45,502 bases of DNA from Novosphingobium sp. Chol11 (GTDB lineage: Bacteria; Pseudomonadota; Alphaproteobacteria; Sphingomonadales; Sphingomonadaceae), in NCBI GenBank assembly GCA_945906105.1, contig CAMDQO010000023.1:1-45502 (forward strand), given 5' to 3'. The notes beneath the pieces were generated by a model, which was not told the DNA's origin, searched no databases, and saw nothing but the letters and a program-made list of their open reading frames with translations. Each line of letters opens with the position of its first letter. Within the stretch, counting starts at the first letter, position 1. This document shows positions 32,993 through 40,341 of this stretch, piece after piece. The position numbers and the translations under genes are program-made.

Positions 32993-33857
32993 TCCGGTGC
33001 CCTATGCGATCCCGTTTTTCATCCTGCTGATCGTTATCGAAATGGTCTGGGCGCGCAGGCGCTCACCCACTGCTTATGAACCGCGCGATACGCTGACCTC
33101 ACTGGCGCTGGGTCTGGGCAGCACGGCGGCGGGCCTCGCGAGTGCAGGGCTGGTCATTGCCGCAGCGCTGTGGCTTGAGCAGTTCAGCGTGATCACCATT
33201 GGCTGGGCGTGGTGGGCGTGGCCACTGTGCTTTGTGCTCGACGATTTCAATTATTACTGGGCACACCGCACCGGGCACCGTGTCCGCTGGTTCTGGGCTG
33301 CCCATGTCAACCACCACTCCAGCCAGCACTACAACCTCTCCACCGCGTTGCGGCAGACCTGGACCGGGTTTATCGCGCTCTCCTTCCTGTTTCGCGTCTG
33401 GCCGGTGCTGCTGGGCTTTCACCCGGCGATGATCGCGGCGGTGGGCGGGATCAATCTGATCTATCAGTTCTGGATTCACACCGAGGCGGTGGGGCGTATG
33501 CCGCGCTGGTTCGAAGCGGTGATGAACACCCCCAGCCACCACCGCGTCCATCACGCAGTGAACCCGCAGTACCTTGATCGCAATTATGCCGGGGTGTTCA
33601 TCGTCTGGGACCGGCTGTTCGGCACTTACCACCGTGAGCAGGAGGGCGTGCGCAACCACTATGGAATCGTCAAACAGCTCGGCAGTTTCAACCTGCTGTG
33701 GGCGGCGTTCCATGAATGGATCGGCATGGCCAAGGACGTCTGGCGCGCGCCGTGGGGCAGTAAGCTGGGCTATGTCTGGCGGGTGCCGGGGTGGACCCAC
33801 GATGACAGCCGCGAGACGAGCGATATGATCCGGGCGAAGTGGTTGGGGCGAGAATAA
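32982..33857 (+). CDS. Sterol desaturase / fatty acid hydroxylase family enzyme
   Basis: This 291-residue integral membrane di-iron enzyme carries the conserved histidine clusters. These are HRTGH (H-x3-H, about residue 97), HVNHH (H-x2-HH, about residue 110) and, later, HHRVHH. Four or more hydrophobic helices surround them. Members hydroxylate or desaturate sterols, carotenoids or acyl chains. Bacterial relatives of this size often modify lipids. The ATG at 32982 follows AGGGAGG. It is the last gene of the terC operon. A link with the sphingolipid genes at 19.7-21.2 kb is possible but not shown by position. Confidence 0.9.
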   Translation: MGFDPVPYAIPFFILLIVIEMVWARRRSPTAYEPRDTLTSLALGLGSTAAGLASAGLVIAAALWLEQFSVITIGWAWWAWPLCFVLDDFNYYWAHRTGHRVRWFWAAHVNHHSSQHYNLSTALRQTWTGFIALSFLFRVWPVLLGFHPAMIAAVGGINLIYQFWIHTEAVGRMPRWFEAVMNTPSHHRVHHAVNPQYLDRNYAGVFIVWDRLFGTYHREQEGVRNHYGIVKQLGSFNLLWAAFHEWIGMAKDVWRAPWGSKLGYVWRVPGWTHDDSRETSDMIRAKWLGRE

Positions 33858-33886
33858 GGTCGGCATGCGGCAACTGGGAGGAAACC

Positions 33887-34438
33887 ATGGATTTCAAGCT
33901 CGATGATCATGGGTTTTCATGGGTCGCCACAGCGAAGTTTGCCTCTTGGTCTGGCTACCTTGATCGCAGCGGGAGCTATGGCGGCAAAGGCGATGGCGAC
34001 CAATCTGACGGCTCAGTAGAAATTGTCTTTGCCCCCGAGGGCCGCGATTCCAGCCCATTATCCGATCACGAAATGTCGCTTGTGCAATGGCTGCTCGATC
34101 ATGAGCCGCGCGTTTCAGCGGCGGTGAAAGCGGCGATCATCCAAAATTACCCAAGCCTTCAGGAAAGCTGCGACTTGTCTGCGGAAGAGCTGGCGCAATA
34201 TATGCCTGATCTGGCCTCACCCGAAGATTTGCAGCGGCTGATCGGCCTTTATGCCATCAATGTGCATCAGATTGACAAGGATGGGCTCCCCTATCTCGGC
34301 TTTGAGTTTGGCTGCACGTGGGATGATGAGCACGGCGCCGGTGTGCTGATGCACGGCACGCGCTTCATTGATATCGGGGGAAGCGATACGGCCAGATTGC
34401 TGTGGATCGCGGAACAGGACGCAGACGCTGCAGGGTGA
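33887..34438 (+). CDS. DUF6985-like protein of unknown function
   Basis: This 183-residue acidic soluble protein starts at ATG 33887, 7 bases after the excellent ribosome site GGGAGGAA. The C-terminal part (GFEFGCTWDDEHGAGVLMHG, then IGGSDTARLLWIAEQD) resembles DUF6985 and immunity-like proteins of the SMI1/YwqJ neighbourhood type. That likeness is a hint and not proof. There is no signal peptide. It is followed by a convergent DUF2726 gene and preceded by the sterol desaturase gene with a 29-base gap, so it may be a tail of that operon. No toxin gene is adjacent. Confidence 0.6.
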   Translation: MDFKLDDHGFSWVATAKFASWSGYLDRSGSYGGKGDGDQSDGSVEIVFAPEGRDSSPLSDHEMSLVQWLLDHEPRVSAAVKAAIIQNYPSLQESCDLSAEELAQYMPDLASPEDLQRLIGLYAINVHQIDKDGLPYLGFEFGCTWDDEHGAGVLMHGTRFIDIGGSDTARLLWIAEQDADAAG

Positions 34439-34452
34439 GTGGCGCTGAAGGA

Positions 34453-35112
34453 CTAACTCCCCAGACGCCCGGCCAGTTTTCGCACCATCGTGCGTAGTTC
34501 CGCTGGTGTATCGCCGCTGACGATTTCGACATAGCCGATGCCTGCTCGGCGCAAGGCTTCCTTCTTCACCGCATCGCGTGCAGCGGCGGTGCCTTGGTGA
34601 TGGCCGGTTCCCTGAAATTCGACCGCTTGAAGCGGGCGGCAATCGCCATCAACAATCAGCAAGTCCACGCGCTTGGAATTGATCGCGAAAAAGGCGTCTT
34701 TGTTGTCACTGGCAAGAATTTCACCGAGCGACACTTGCGCCATCGCGCGCCAGCCAGAGGTTTCCTCTGCCAAGACCCGATCCAGATGCGCCAGCAAACG
34801 GAGTTCGGGCTTGTTGAGCAAGGAACGCGACTTGAAATCGGCCTCCATCACAATTCTCAGTTGGTCTGCGGCATTGAAGGCAGCTTGATAAGCATTTCCG
34901 TTTGGTGGCACAGTCTTGGCTGGCTGTTTGAAACCCTTGCTACCCGCCCACTTGCCCTTGCCGGCATTGCGGCCTCGCCAATAGGCGCTGCGCTCAGAGC
35001 GCCGCTGAGCTTCGACAAATCGTTCCACCATGATCCCGCTAACTGCCCCTATCGCCAGAATAATGGCCAGCAGCCACGGCTTGTCGAGCAGGGCGTCAAA
35101 TTCTGGGGGCAT
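34453..35112 (-). CDS. DUF2726 protein with N-terminal membrane helix
   Basis: This 219-residue protein has a hydrophobic helix (residues 12-27, PWLLAIILAIGAVSGIM), then a basic linker, then a DUF2726 domain. The domain looks like a restriction-endonuclease fold. VDLLIVDGDCRPLQAVEFQG gives Asp and Glu-x-Gln in a PD-(D/E)xK-like spacing, followed by KKEALRRAGIGYVEI. DUF2726 is often found in helicase- or topoisomerase-like DNA-processing proteins, but this function is inferred. The ATG at 35112 has TTTAGGTG upstream, and a GTG three codons earlier lies too close to it. It faces the DUF6985-like gene and is followed upstream by the repeat copy. Confidence 0.75.
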   Translation of the reverse strand: MPPEFDALLDKPWLLAIILAIGAVSGIMVERFVEAQRRSERSAYWRGRNAGKGKWAGSKGFKQPAKTVPPNGNAYQAAFNAADQLRIVMEADFKSRSLLNKPELRLLAHLDRVLAEETSGWRAMAQVSLGEILASDNKDAFFAINSKRVDLLIVDGDCRPLQAVEFQGTGHHQGTAAARDAVKKEALRRAGIGYVEIVSGDTPAELRTMVRKLAGRLGS

Positions 35113-35256
35113 GGGCGGCACCTAAATCGCAACGATGAGCTGGGGTCGCCATATTATTGGCGCGAGATTAAACTTCGCTAAACAAGAAAGGCGCGGGCGG
35201 CGTTCCATGCTTGGAACGGGAGGGCGGCGTTTTCCCTGCAAAGTAGCGTGATTGAT

Positions 35257-35407
35257 GTTCACGCAAAGGCGCGAAGGCGCAAAGGGGTAGCGAAGCGCCG
35301 CAGGCGTTCCTCGTGATGACAACCGTGCGGCATTGGGCAAAGCATTTGATTTACTGTGGCTTCGCCTCTGGCGTAACCTCTTTGCGCCTTCGCGCCTTTG
35401 CGTGAAC
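35257..35407. repeat. Palindromic intergenic element, copy 2 (28-bp perfect terminal inverted repeats)
   Basis: The left arm (35257-35284) and right arm (35380-35407) are exact reverse complements. They are identical over 28 bases to the arms of copy 1 at 1497-1662. The 95-bp interior differs, apart from a short GGCGAAGCC-type hairpin present near one end in both when copy 2 is inverted. The element sits between two unrelated genes, as expected for a REP/MITE-like mobile unit. Confidence 0.85.
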
Positions 35408-35427
35408 CAAATCTTCCAACACCCCCC

Positions 35428-35462
35428 AAAAAAAAGGGGGCCAGAGCGGCTGGCTCTGGCCC
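35428..35462 (-). terminator. Rho-independent terminator of amtB
   Basis: On the minus strand GGGCCAGAGC (35462-35453) pairs with GCTCTGGCCC (35447-35438) around a 5-base loop, a 10-bp stem. It is followed by CC and eight consecutive T residues (plus-strand A-run 35428-35435). It lies about 95 bases past the amtB stop codon. This is a strong intrinsic terminator. Confidence 0.93.
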
Positions 35463-35555
35463 TTTAGGTGATGTTCGCAGGAGGAACATGGGTTGGCGAG
35501 ACCGGGGTAGAGGAGAGGAGGAGGAAACCCGATCCCGCCAAGGAGTGGACGGCGC

Positions 35556-36983
35556 TTAGTAGTTGTAGGCGCGCTCGCCGTGTTCTGAGAGATCAAGCCC
35601 TTCGCGTTCTGCTTCCTCGGTGGGACGCAGGCCGAAGATCTTGTCGACGATGTAGAAGAGGATGGCTGAGCCGATACCCGACCACAGCAAGGTCACGAGA
35701 ACGGCCTTGACCTGCTTCCAGACCTGACCGGCCATATCATATTCGACCACCCCGGCAGGGAAGACGTAGTAGTCAAAGATACCCTGTCCACCGAGTGCGG
35801 GGGCTGCGACTACGCCGGTGGCGATGGCACCGAAGATGCCGCCGATGCAGTGAACGCCGAAGACATCGAGCGTATCGTCATACTTCAGCTTGTTCTTCAC
35901 CGTCGAGACGAAGAGGTAGCAGAGCGGTGAGACGATCAGGCCCATGGCAATCGAGGTCATCGGTGAGGCAAAGCCCGAGGCCGGGGTGATGGCAACCAGG
36001 CCAGCAACCGCACCCGTGACAGCACCCAGCATGGATGGCTTGCCGTGGTGTGACTGTTCAACCAGCGACCAGCTCAGCGCCGCTGCAGCGGTGGCGACGA
36101 AGGTGTTGATGAAGGCCACTGCCGTCACGCCATTGGCTTCGAGGTTGGAACCGGCGTTGAAGCCGAACCAGCCCACCCACAGCAGGGCAGCGCCGATCAT
36201 GGTCATGACCATCGAGTGCGGCGGAGTGGCTTCCTTGCCAAAGCCGACGCGCTTGCCGATCATCAGGCAGCCAACGAGGCCCGCAATACCGGCGTTGATG
36301 TGGACCACGGTGCCGCCAGCAAAATCGAGCGCGCCCATATCCCACAGATAACCAGCGTCCTTGGGAGCATCGACGAGGAAATCAGGGCCAGCCCAGTACC
36401 AGACCATGTGCGCGATCGGGAAGTAAACCGCCGTCAGCCACAGCACCATGAACAGCATCAGGGGCCAGAACTTCACGCGTTCGGCAAAAGCGCCGACGAT
36501 GAGTGCCGGGGTGATGCAGGCAAAGGTCATCTGGAAAATGACAAAGACGAATTCGGGCAGATAGACGTTGTTCGAGAAGGTTGCCGCATAAGTGCCTGCG
36601 GTAACGCCCTTGAGCCACATCTTGGAAATTCCGCCGATGAACTGATGTCCGCCGACTTCAAGGCCTGCGCCAGAGGTGAAAGCCAGTGAATAGCCCCAGC
36701 CAACCCAGACCAGCGCTGCGATGCAGACGATCATGAAGACCTGCATCAGCACCGAAAGCATGTTCTTGGTGCGGACGAGGCCGCCGTAAAACAGCGCCAG
36801 TGCCGGAACGCTCATCATCAGCACGAGCACTGAGGATACGAGCATCCAGGCGGTATCGCCCTTGTTGACCATGGTGGCCTGTGCGGCGATATCTGGTGCC
36901 TTGACCAGATCGGCAGCGGCAGCGGCGGTGGCGAAGAGCGATGTGCCCAAAGCGCCAGCACCGCAAAGAATCTTGCGGAACAT
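35556..36983 (-). CDS. amtB: Ammonium transporter AmtB
   Basis: This 475-residue Amt-family channel takes up ammonium/ammonia under nitrogen limitation. A cleavable-type signal sequence (residues 1 to about 23) precedes eleven transmembrane helices. The pore histidine region is in DFAGGTVVHINAGIAGLVG, and the second pore histidine is in DVFGVHCIGGIFGAIATG. The C-terminal tail GLDLSEHGERAYNY is the GlnK-contact region. The ATG at 36983 follows GGAGGGAAAC. It is 44 bases downstream of glnK in the standard glnK-amtB operon, and the sigma54 promoter ahead of glnK should serve both. A strong terminator closes the unit. Confidence 0.97.
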   Translation of the reverse strand: MFRKILCGAGALGTSLFATAAAAADLVKAPDIAAQATMVNKGDTAWMLVSSVLVLMMSVPALALFYGGLVRTKNMLSVLMQVFMIVCIAALVWVGWGYSLAFTSGAGLEVGGHQFIGGISKMWLKGVTAGTYAATFSNNVYLPEFVFVIFQMTFACITPALIVGAFAERVKFWPLMLFMVLWLTAVYFPIAHMVWYWAGPDFLVDAPKDAGYLWDMGALDFAGGTVVHINAGIAGLVGCLMIGKRVGFGKEATPPHSMVMTMIGAALLWVGWFGFNAGSNLEANGVTAVAFINTFVATAAAALSWSLVEQSHHGKPSMLGAVTGAVAGLVAITPASGFASPMTSIAMGLIVSPLCYLFVSTVKNKLKYDDTLDVFGVHCIGGIFGAIATGVVAAPALGGQGIFDYYVFPAGVVEYDMAGQVWKQVKAVLVTLLWSGIGSAILFYIVDKIFGLRPTEEAEREGLDLSEHGERAYNY

Positions 36984-37027
36984 AGGTGTTTCCCTCCTGT
37001 CTGGCGTCTGTGACGGAACTTGGCCGA

Positions 37028-37411
<384 letters not shown>

Positions 37412-37414
37412 CTA

Positions 37415-37430
37415 TGCAGGGGCCGTGCCA
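37415..37430 (-). promoter_or_regulatory. Sigma54 (RpoN) promoter for glnK-amtB
   Basis: On the minus strand TGGCACG-GCCC-CTGCA matches the sigma54 consensus TGGCACG-N4-TTGCA with one mismatch and the exact GG-GC spacing. It ends about 49 bases before the glnK ATG, so a transcript start near 37403 would leave a short leader. Nitrogen control of glnK-amtB through RpoN/NtrC is established in proteobacteria. Confidence 0.85.
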
Positions 37431-37568
37431 AAATCCGTTAATGCATGATATTCAGGAGATTAAGGGAATATCTGGCTAAGGATATTGCGTTGCAGCGCCC
37501 GATTCTTGGGCAGATGCCTATAATTTAGGCATTCTTTGGCGTATTGTGCGGGAAATGCGCGCCACGAC

Positions 37569-37685
37569 ATCCTCCTCTGGAAGGGGAGGTGGCAGCCCTC
37601 TTGGGCTGACGGAGGGGTGACAACGCTGGCGTGGATACCCCTCCGCCTCCGTTACACTACGGCACCTCCCCCTCAGGGGGAGGAT
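37569..37685. repeat. 117-bp imperfect inverted-repeat element
   Basis: The ends ATCCTCC... (from 37569) and ...GGAGGAT (to 37685) pair over about 23 bases with a few mismatches. Inner stems (GCAGCCC/GGGCTG near 37592-37608, and ACGGAGGGGT/ACCCCTCCG) would fold the whole unit into a branched hairpin. Elements built from such GGAGGTGGC / CACCTCC modules are a familiar dispersed intergenic repeat in sphingomonad-type genomes. There is only one copy here. Confidence 0.65.
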
Positions 37686-37695
37686 CGAGGCGGAT

Positions 37696-38394
37696 TTATA
37701 TATGAATCAGCCGGGCAAATACTGGCAGATGATCGGACGCACGGCTGGCGAGCAGTGAGTGATGCACCCCGGTGTGCTGACAGTGCCAGCCCTTGGAAAC
37801 CACGATCCGATCAAGCGGGGCGACTGGCTGGCGGGCCGGAAAACTGCGTCCCGGTTCCAGCACGAGCCAGCTTTCGCCAAATTCGCGCATGGCCCCGCGC
37901 GCCTGGCTCCACTGATTGAAATCGCCCATCATCACCGCCGGGCAGGGCTCAGGGTAGCTATCAATATGGCCCAATATCGCGCGCAGCTGATGGCGGCGGC
38001 GCAGACCCGAGAGGTCAAGGTGCATGCCGACCACGCGCAGGCGCTTGCCTGCCACAGCCAGCTCGGCGCAGATCGCTCCGCGCGGCTCAAGTGTCGGTAG
38101 CGGCACCGGCCTGGCGGAGATTACCTCGATCCCACGTCGCACCAACAGAGCGTTGCCATGCCAGCCGATGGAATCAGGCCGCATCCCCAGATGAACCGCC
38201 TTCCATGGGCTGTGATCATCAAGCACCTGCCGCGGCAGCACAGAGGCGCGGGTGCCGAAACGCATGTCTGCTTCCTGCAGCGCGATGACATCGGCATTGA
38301 TCTCGCGCAGCACGGAAATGATCCGGTCTGGATCGCGCTTGCGGTCAATCCCCACGGCCTTGTGGATGTTATAGCTGGCAAAGGTAAGCTGCAC
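37696..38394 (-). CDS. Endonuclease/exonuclease/phosphatase (EEP) family protein
   Basis: This 232-residue EEP-fold hydrolase shows the metal and catalytic motifs in order. They are SYNIHKAVG (Asn), IALQEAD (Glu), VVGMHLDLSG (His), VMMGDFNQW (Asp/Asn) and the C-terminal ASDHLPVFARL (Asp-His). Members cleave phosphodiesters in nucleic acids or lipids, or dephosphorylate inositides. The bacterial subgroup here is unassigned. No signal peptide is seen. The likely start is GTG 38394, 10 bases after the PNPOx stop. Longer readings up to 38550 overlap that gene. It appears cotranscribed with the PNPOx-like gene upstream. Confidence 0.85.
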   Translation of the reverse strand: MQLTFASYNIHKAVGIDRKRDPDRIISVLREINADVIALQEADMRFGTRASVLPRQVLDDHSPWKAVHLGMRPDSIGWHGNALLVRRGIEVISARPVPLPTLEPRGAICAELAVAGKRLRVVGMHLDLSGLRRRHQLRAILGHIDSYPEPCPAVMMGDFNQWSQARGAMREFGESWLVLEPGRSFPARQPVAPLDRIVVSKGWHCQHTGVHHSLLASRASDHLPVFARLIHI

Positions 38395-38404
38395 GGCTGG
38401 GATG

Positions 38405-38983
38405 TCAGTCCTGCTCGCCTGCAATATAGCGGTCTGTCGCCCGCGCGGGCAGGCCATCGATACTGGTGGTGCGCGCCGCATATTTGGCCGCCCATTTGTC
38501 CGGGTCCTGCTGCGTGTGATATTTGACCAGCGTTGCCCGCTCAGTCTCAAGGCTCATCACCGGCACGCCCCAGCCGCAGCTGGTCTGCACAGACTCCACG
38601 GCAATATCGAAGATCTGGCGGGTGCCGGGCAGCAAGGTGAACTGCGCGGCAAGTTCCGCCCAATCGGGATCAGCGGGGAGCACGGCGCGGCCAGTGCCAT
38701 AGATCCGCAGGATCAGCGCGGGCTGCTCAAAATTGCACATCATCACGGTGATGCGGCCCTTGTCGGCCTGGTCGGCGAGCAAGTGCGCGTTAGTCTCATT
38801 CCCCGACCCGGCAAGGTCGAGATAGGCGACGCGGGTGGGGGACAGCACGCGGAAGGTATCGGCGAGACCCTTGGGGCTGAGGTTGATGCGGCCATCGGCG
38901 GCGGCGGTGGCGACGAAGAAGACGGATTGGCGCGCAATCATCGCCATGTCTTCGGGTCTGAGCGTTTCGGTAAAGTCTGCCAT
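38405..38983 (-). CDS. Pyridoxamine 5'-phosphate oxidase family (FMN-binding) protein
   Basis: This 192-residue split-barrel protein is of the PNPOx-like group, which bind FMN or F420 and reduce or oxidise small molecules. Landmarks are FFVATAAADGRINLSPKGL near residue 23, VAYLDLAGSGNET (FMN-loop type) and GRITVMMCNFEQPALILRIYG. The C-terminal half (TSCGWGVPVMSLETERATL) fits the subgroup found in actinobacteria and proteobacteria with unknown substrates. It is not a canonical PdxH. The ATG at 38983 is the natural start. It is upstream of the EEP gene and diverges from the MFS transporter across 92 bases. Confidence 0.85.
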   Translation of the reverse strand: MADFTETLRPEDMAMIARQSVFFVATAAADGRINLSPKGLADTFRVLSPTRVAYLDLAGSGNETNAHLLADQADKGRITVMMCNFEQPALILRIYGTGRAVLPADPDWAELAAQFTLLPGTRQIFDIAVESVQTSCGWGVPVMSLETERATLVKYHTQQDPDKWAAKYAARTTSIDGLPARATDRYIAGEQD

Positions 38984-39075
38984 GGGCGCGAGGTTAGCCG
39001 ATCTGGGATATCACCGATAGGGGGCCAGCTTCGATAAAGGGTTGCCACGGGCCGCCGCTCCCCGCAGGTAGGCTG

Positions 39076-40341
39076 GTGGCGGAACAACAGGAGCTTGGTT
39101 TGGGAAAAGCAAAAGGCGCGACCAGTCCGAACATGGCTCTGGCCATGCTGTTCGTGGTCTATACCTTCAATTTCCTTGACCGGCAGGTGCTCTCGATCCT
39201 CGCGCAGCCGATCAAGCTGGACCTTGGCCTGTCGGATTCTCAAGTCGGCGCGCTGGGCGGACTGGCCTTTGCCATGCTCTATTCGACCATGGCGATCCCA
39301 CTGGGCCTGCTGGCAGACCGCACCGGGCGGGTGCGGGTGGTCGGGATCAGCCTTGCAGTGTGGAGCGGGTTTACCGCGCTGTGCGGGCTGGCGGGCAATT
39401 TCACGCAGCTCTTTCTCTACCGGCTGGGCGTTGGCGTGGGCGAGGCGGGGGGCGTCGCGCCGTCCTATGCGCTGATCGCCGGCTATTTCCCGCCGGGCCG
39501 CCGCGCGCGGGCGCTGGCAATCTATTCAGCCGGCGCGCCACTGGGCATTGCCATCGGCGTGCTGTTCGGCTCGGCGATAGCGGCGGCGGTGAACTGGCGA
39601 GTGGCGTTCATCGCGCTGGGGCTGGCCGGACTGCTCACCGCCATTCCCTATTTTTTGCTGATGCGCGAACCGGTGGAAACCTCCACTGCCGAGCCGGTGC
39701 CAGCGCGTGTTGTCTTTCGCCGTCTTGCCGTGATGCCGGTGTTCTGGCTGCTGGCTTTCGGCGCGGCCTTCAGTTCGCTGGCGGGTTACGGCCTGTCATT
39801 CTGGATGCCCGCGCTGGCACAGCGGAGCTATGGGCTGACCTTGGTGCAGACCGGGCAGTTTGTCGGCCTATCGGTCCTCATAACGGGCGTCACCGGAGTG
39901 CTCACGGGCGGCTGGCTGGGTGATCGTTTCGGCAACCGCGATCGCAGCGGCTATCCGCTCGTCGGAGGATGGGCCTTTGCCATTTGCGGGCCGACCTTTG
40001 CCATCGCCCTGTTCAGTCCCGATCCGGTGTGGCTTTTTGTCTCGCTGTTGGTGCCTTCAAGCCTGGCCTATATGTGGATGGCGCCCGTGATCACCACGGT
40101 GCAGCACCTCGTCAGCCCGCGTGAGCGGGCGACGGCCTCGGCCTGCTATCTGCTGATCAATAACAGCGTGGGGCTGGGTCTGGGGCCGCTGGTCGTCGGC
40201 AAGCTGAGCGATATGCTGGCCCCGACGCACGGCACGGAATCGCTGCGGCTGGCGATGGTGGCGGTCGCGGGCTCATATGTGATCGCGGCGGTGTTGATGT
40301 TCCTCGCCGCCCCGCGCGTCCGGGCGGCATGGCAGGATTGA
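39076..40341 (+). CDS. Major facilitator superfamily transporter (spinster-like)
   Basis: This 421-residue protein has twelve predicted hydrophobic segments. The first loop carries the MFS motif as GLLADRTGRVRV, and FNFLDRQVLSILAQPIKLDLGLS is typical of the spinster-like group. A second DRxGxR-like motif is GGWLGDRFGNRDR. Substrates of these transporters are varied (organic acids, lipids, drugs). The start is GTG 39076 with AGGTAGG upstream. A TTG eight codons later, after CAGGAG, is a credible alternative. Its TGA stop abuts the prfC stop on the other strand with no spacing (TGATCA). Confidence 0.88.
   Translation: MAEQQELGLGKAKGATSPNMALAMLFVVYTFNFLDRQVLSILAQPIKLDLGLSDSQVGALGGLAFAMLYSTMAIPLGLLADRTGRVRVVGISLAVWSGFTALCGLAGNFTQLFLYRLGVGVGEAGGVAPSYALIAGYFPPGRRARALAIYSAGAPLGIAIGVLFGSAIAAAVNWRVAFIALGLAGLLTAIPYFLLMREPVETSTAEPVPARVVFRRLAVMPVFWLLAFGAAFSSLAGYGLSFWMPALAQRSYGLTLVQTGQFVGLSVLITGVTGVLTGGWLGDRFGNRDRSGYPLVGGWAFAICGPTFAIALFSPDPVWLFVSLLVPSSLAYMWMAPVITTVQHLVSPRERATASACYLLINNSVGLGLGPLVVGKLSDMLAPTHGTESLRLAMVAVAGSYVIAAVLMFLAAPRVRAAWQD

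Larger units (their letters stand above)
35113..35555. other. 443-base gene-free stretch with repeat element and amtB terminator
   Basis: This gap holds the upstream region of the DUF2726 gene, palindromic element copy 2 (35257-35407) and the intrinsic terminator of amtB (35428-35462). I see no RNA gene and no conserved coding sequence. Open frames across the repeat simply read its arms. Confidence 0.7.

Noticed and set aside
37473..37488. Second sigma54-like site TGGC..TTGC on the plus strand
   Set aside because: The spacing between GG and GC is one base too long, and it points away from glnK.
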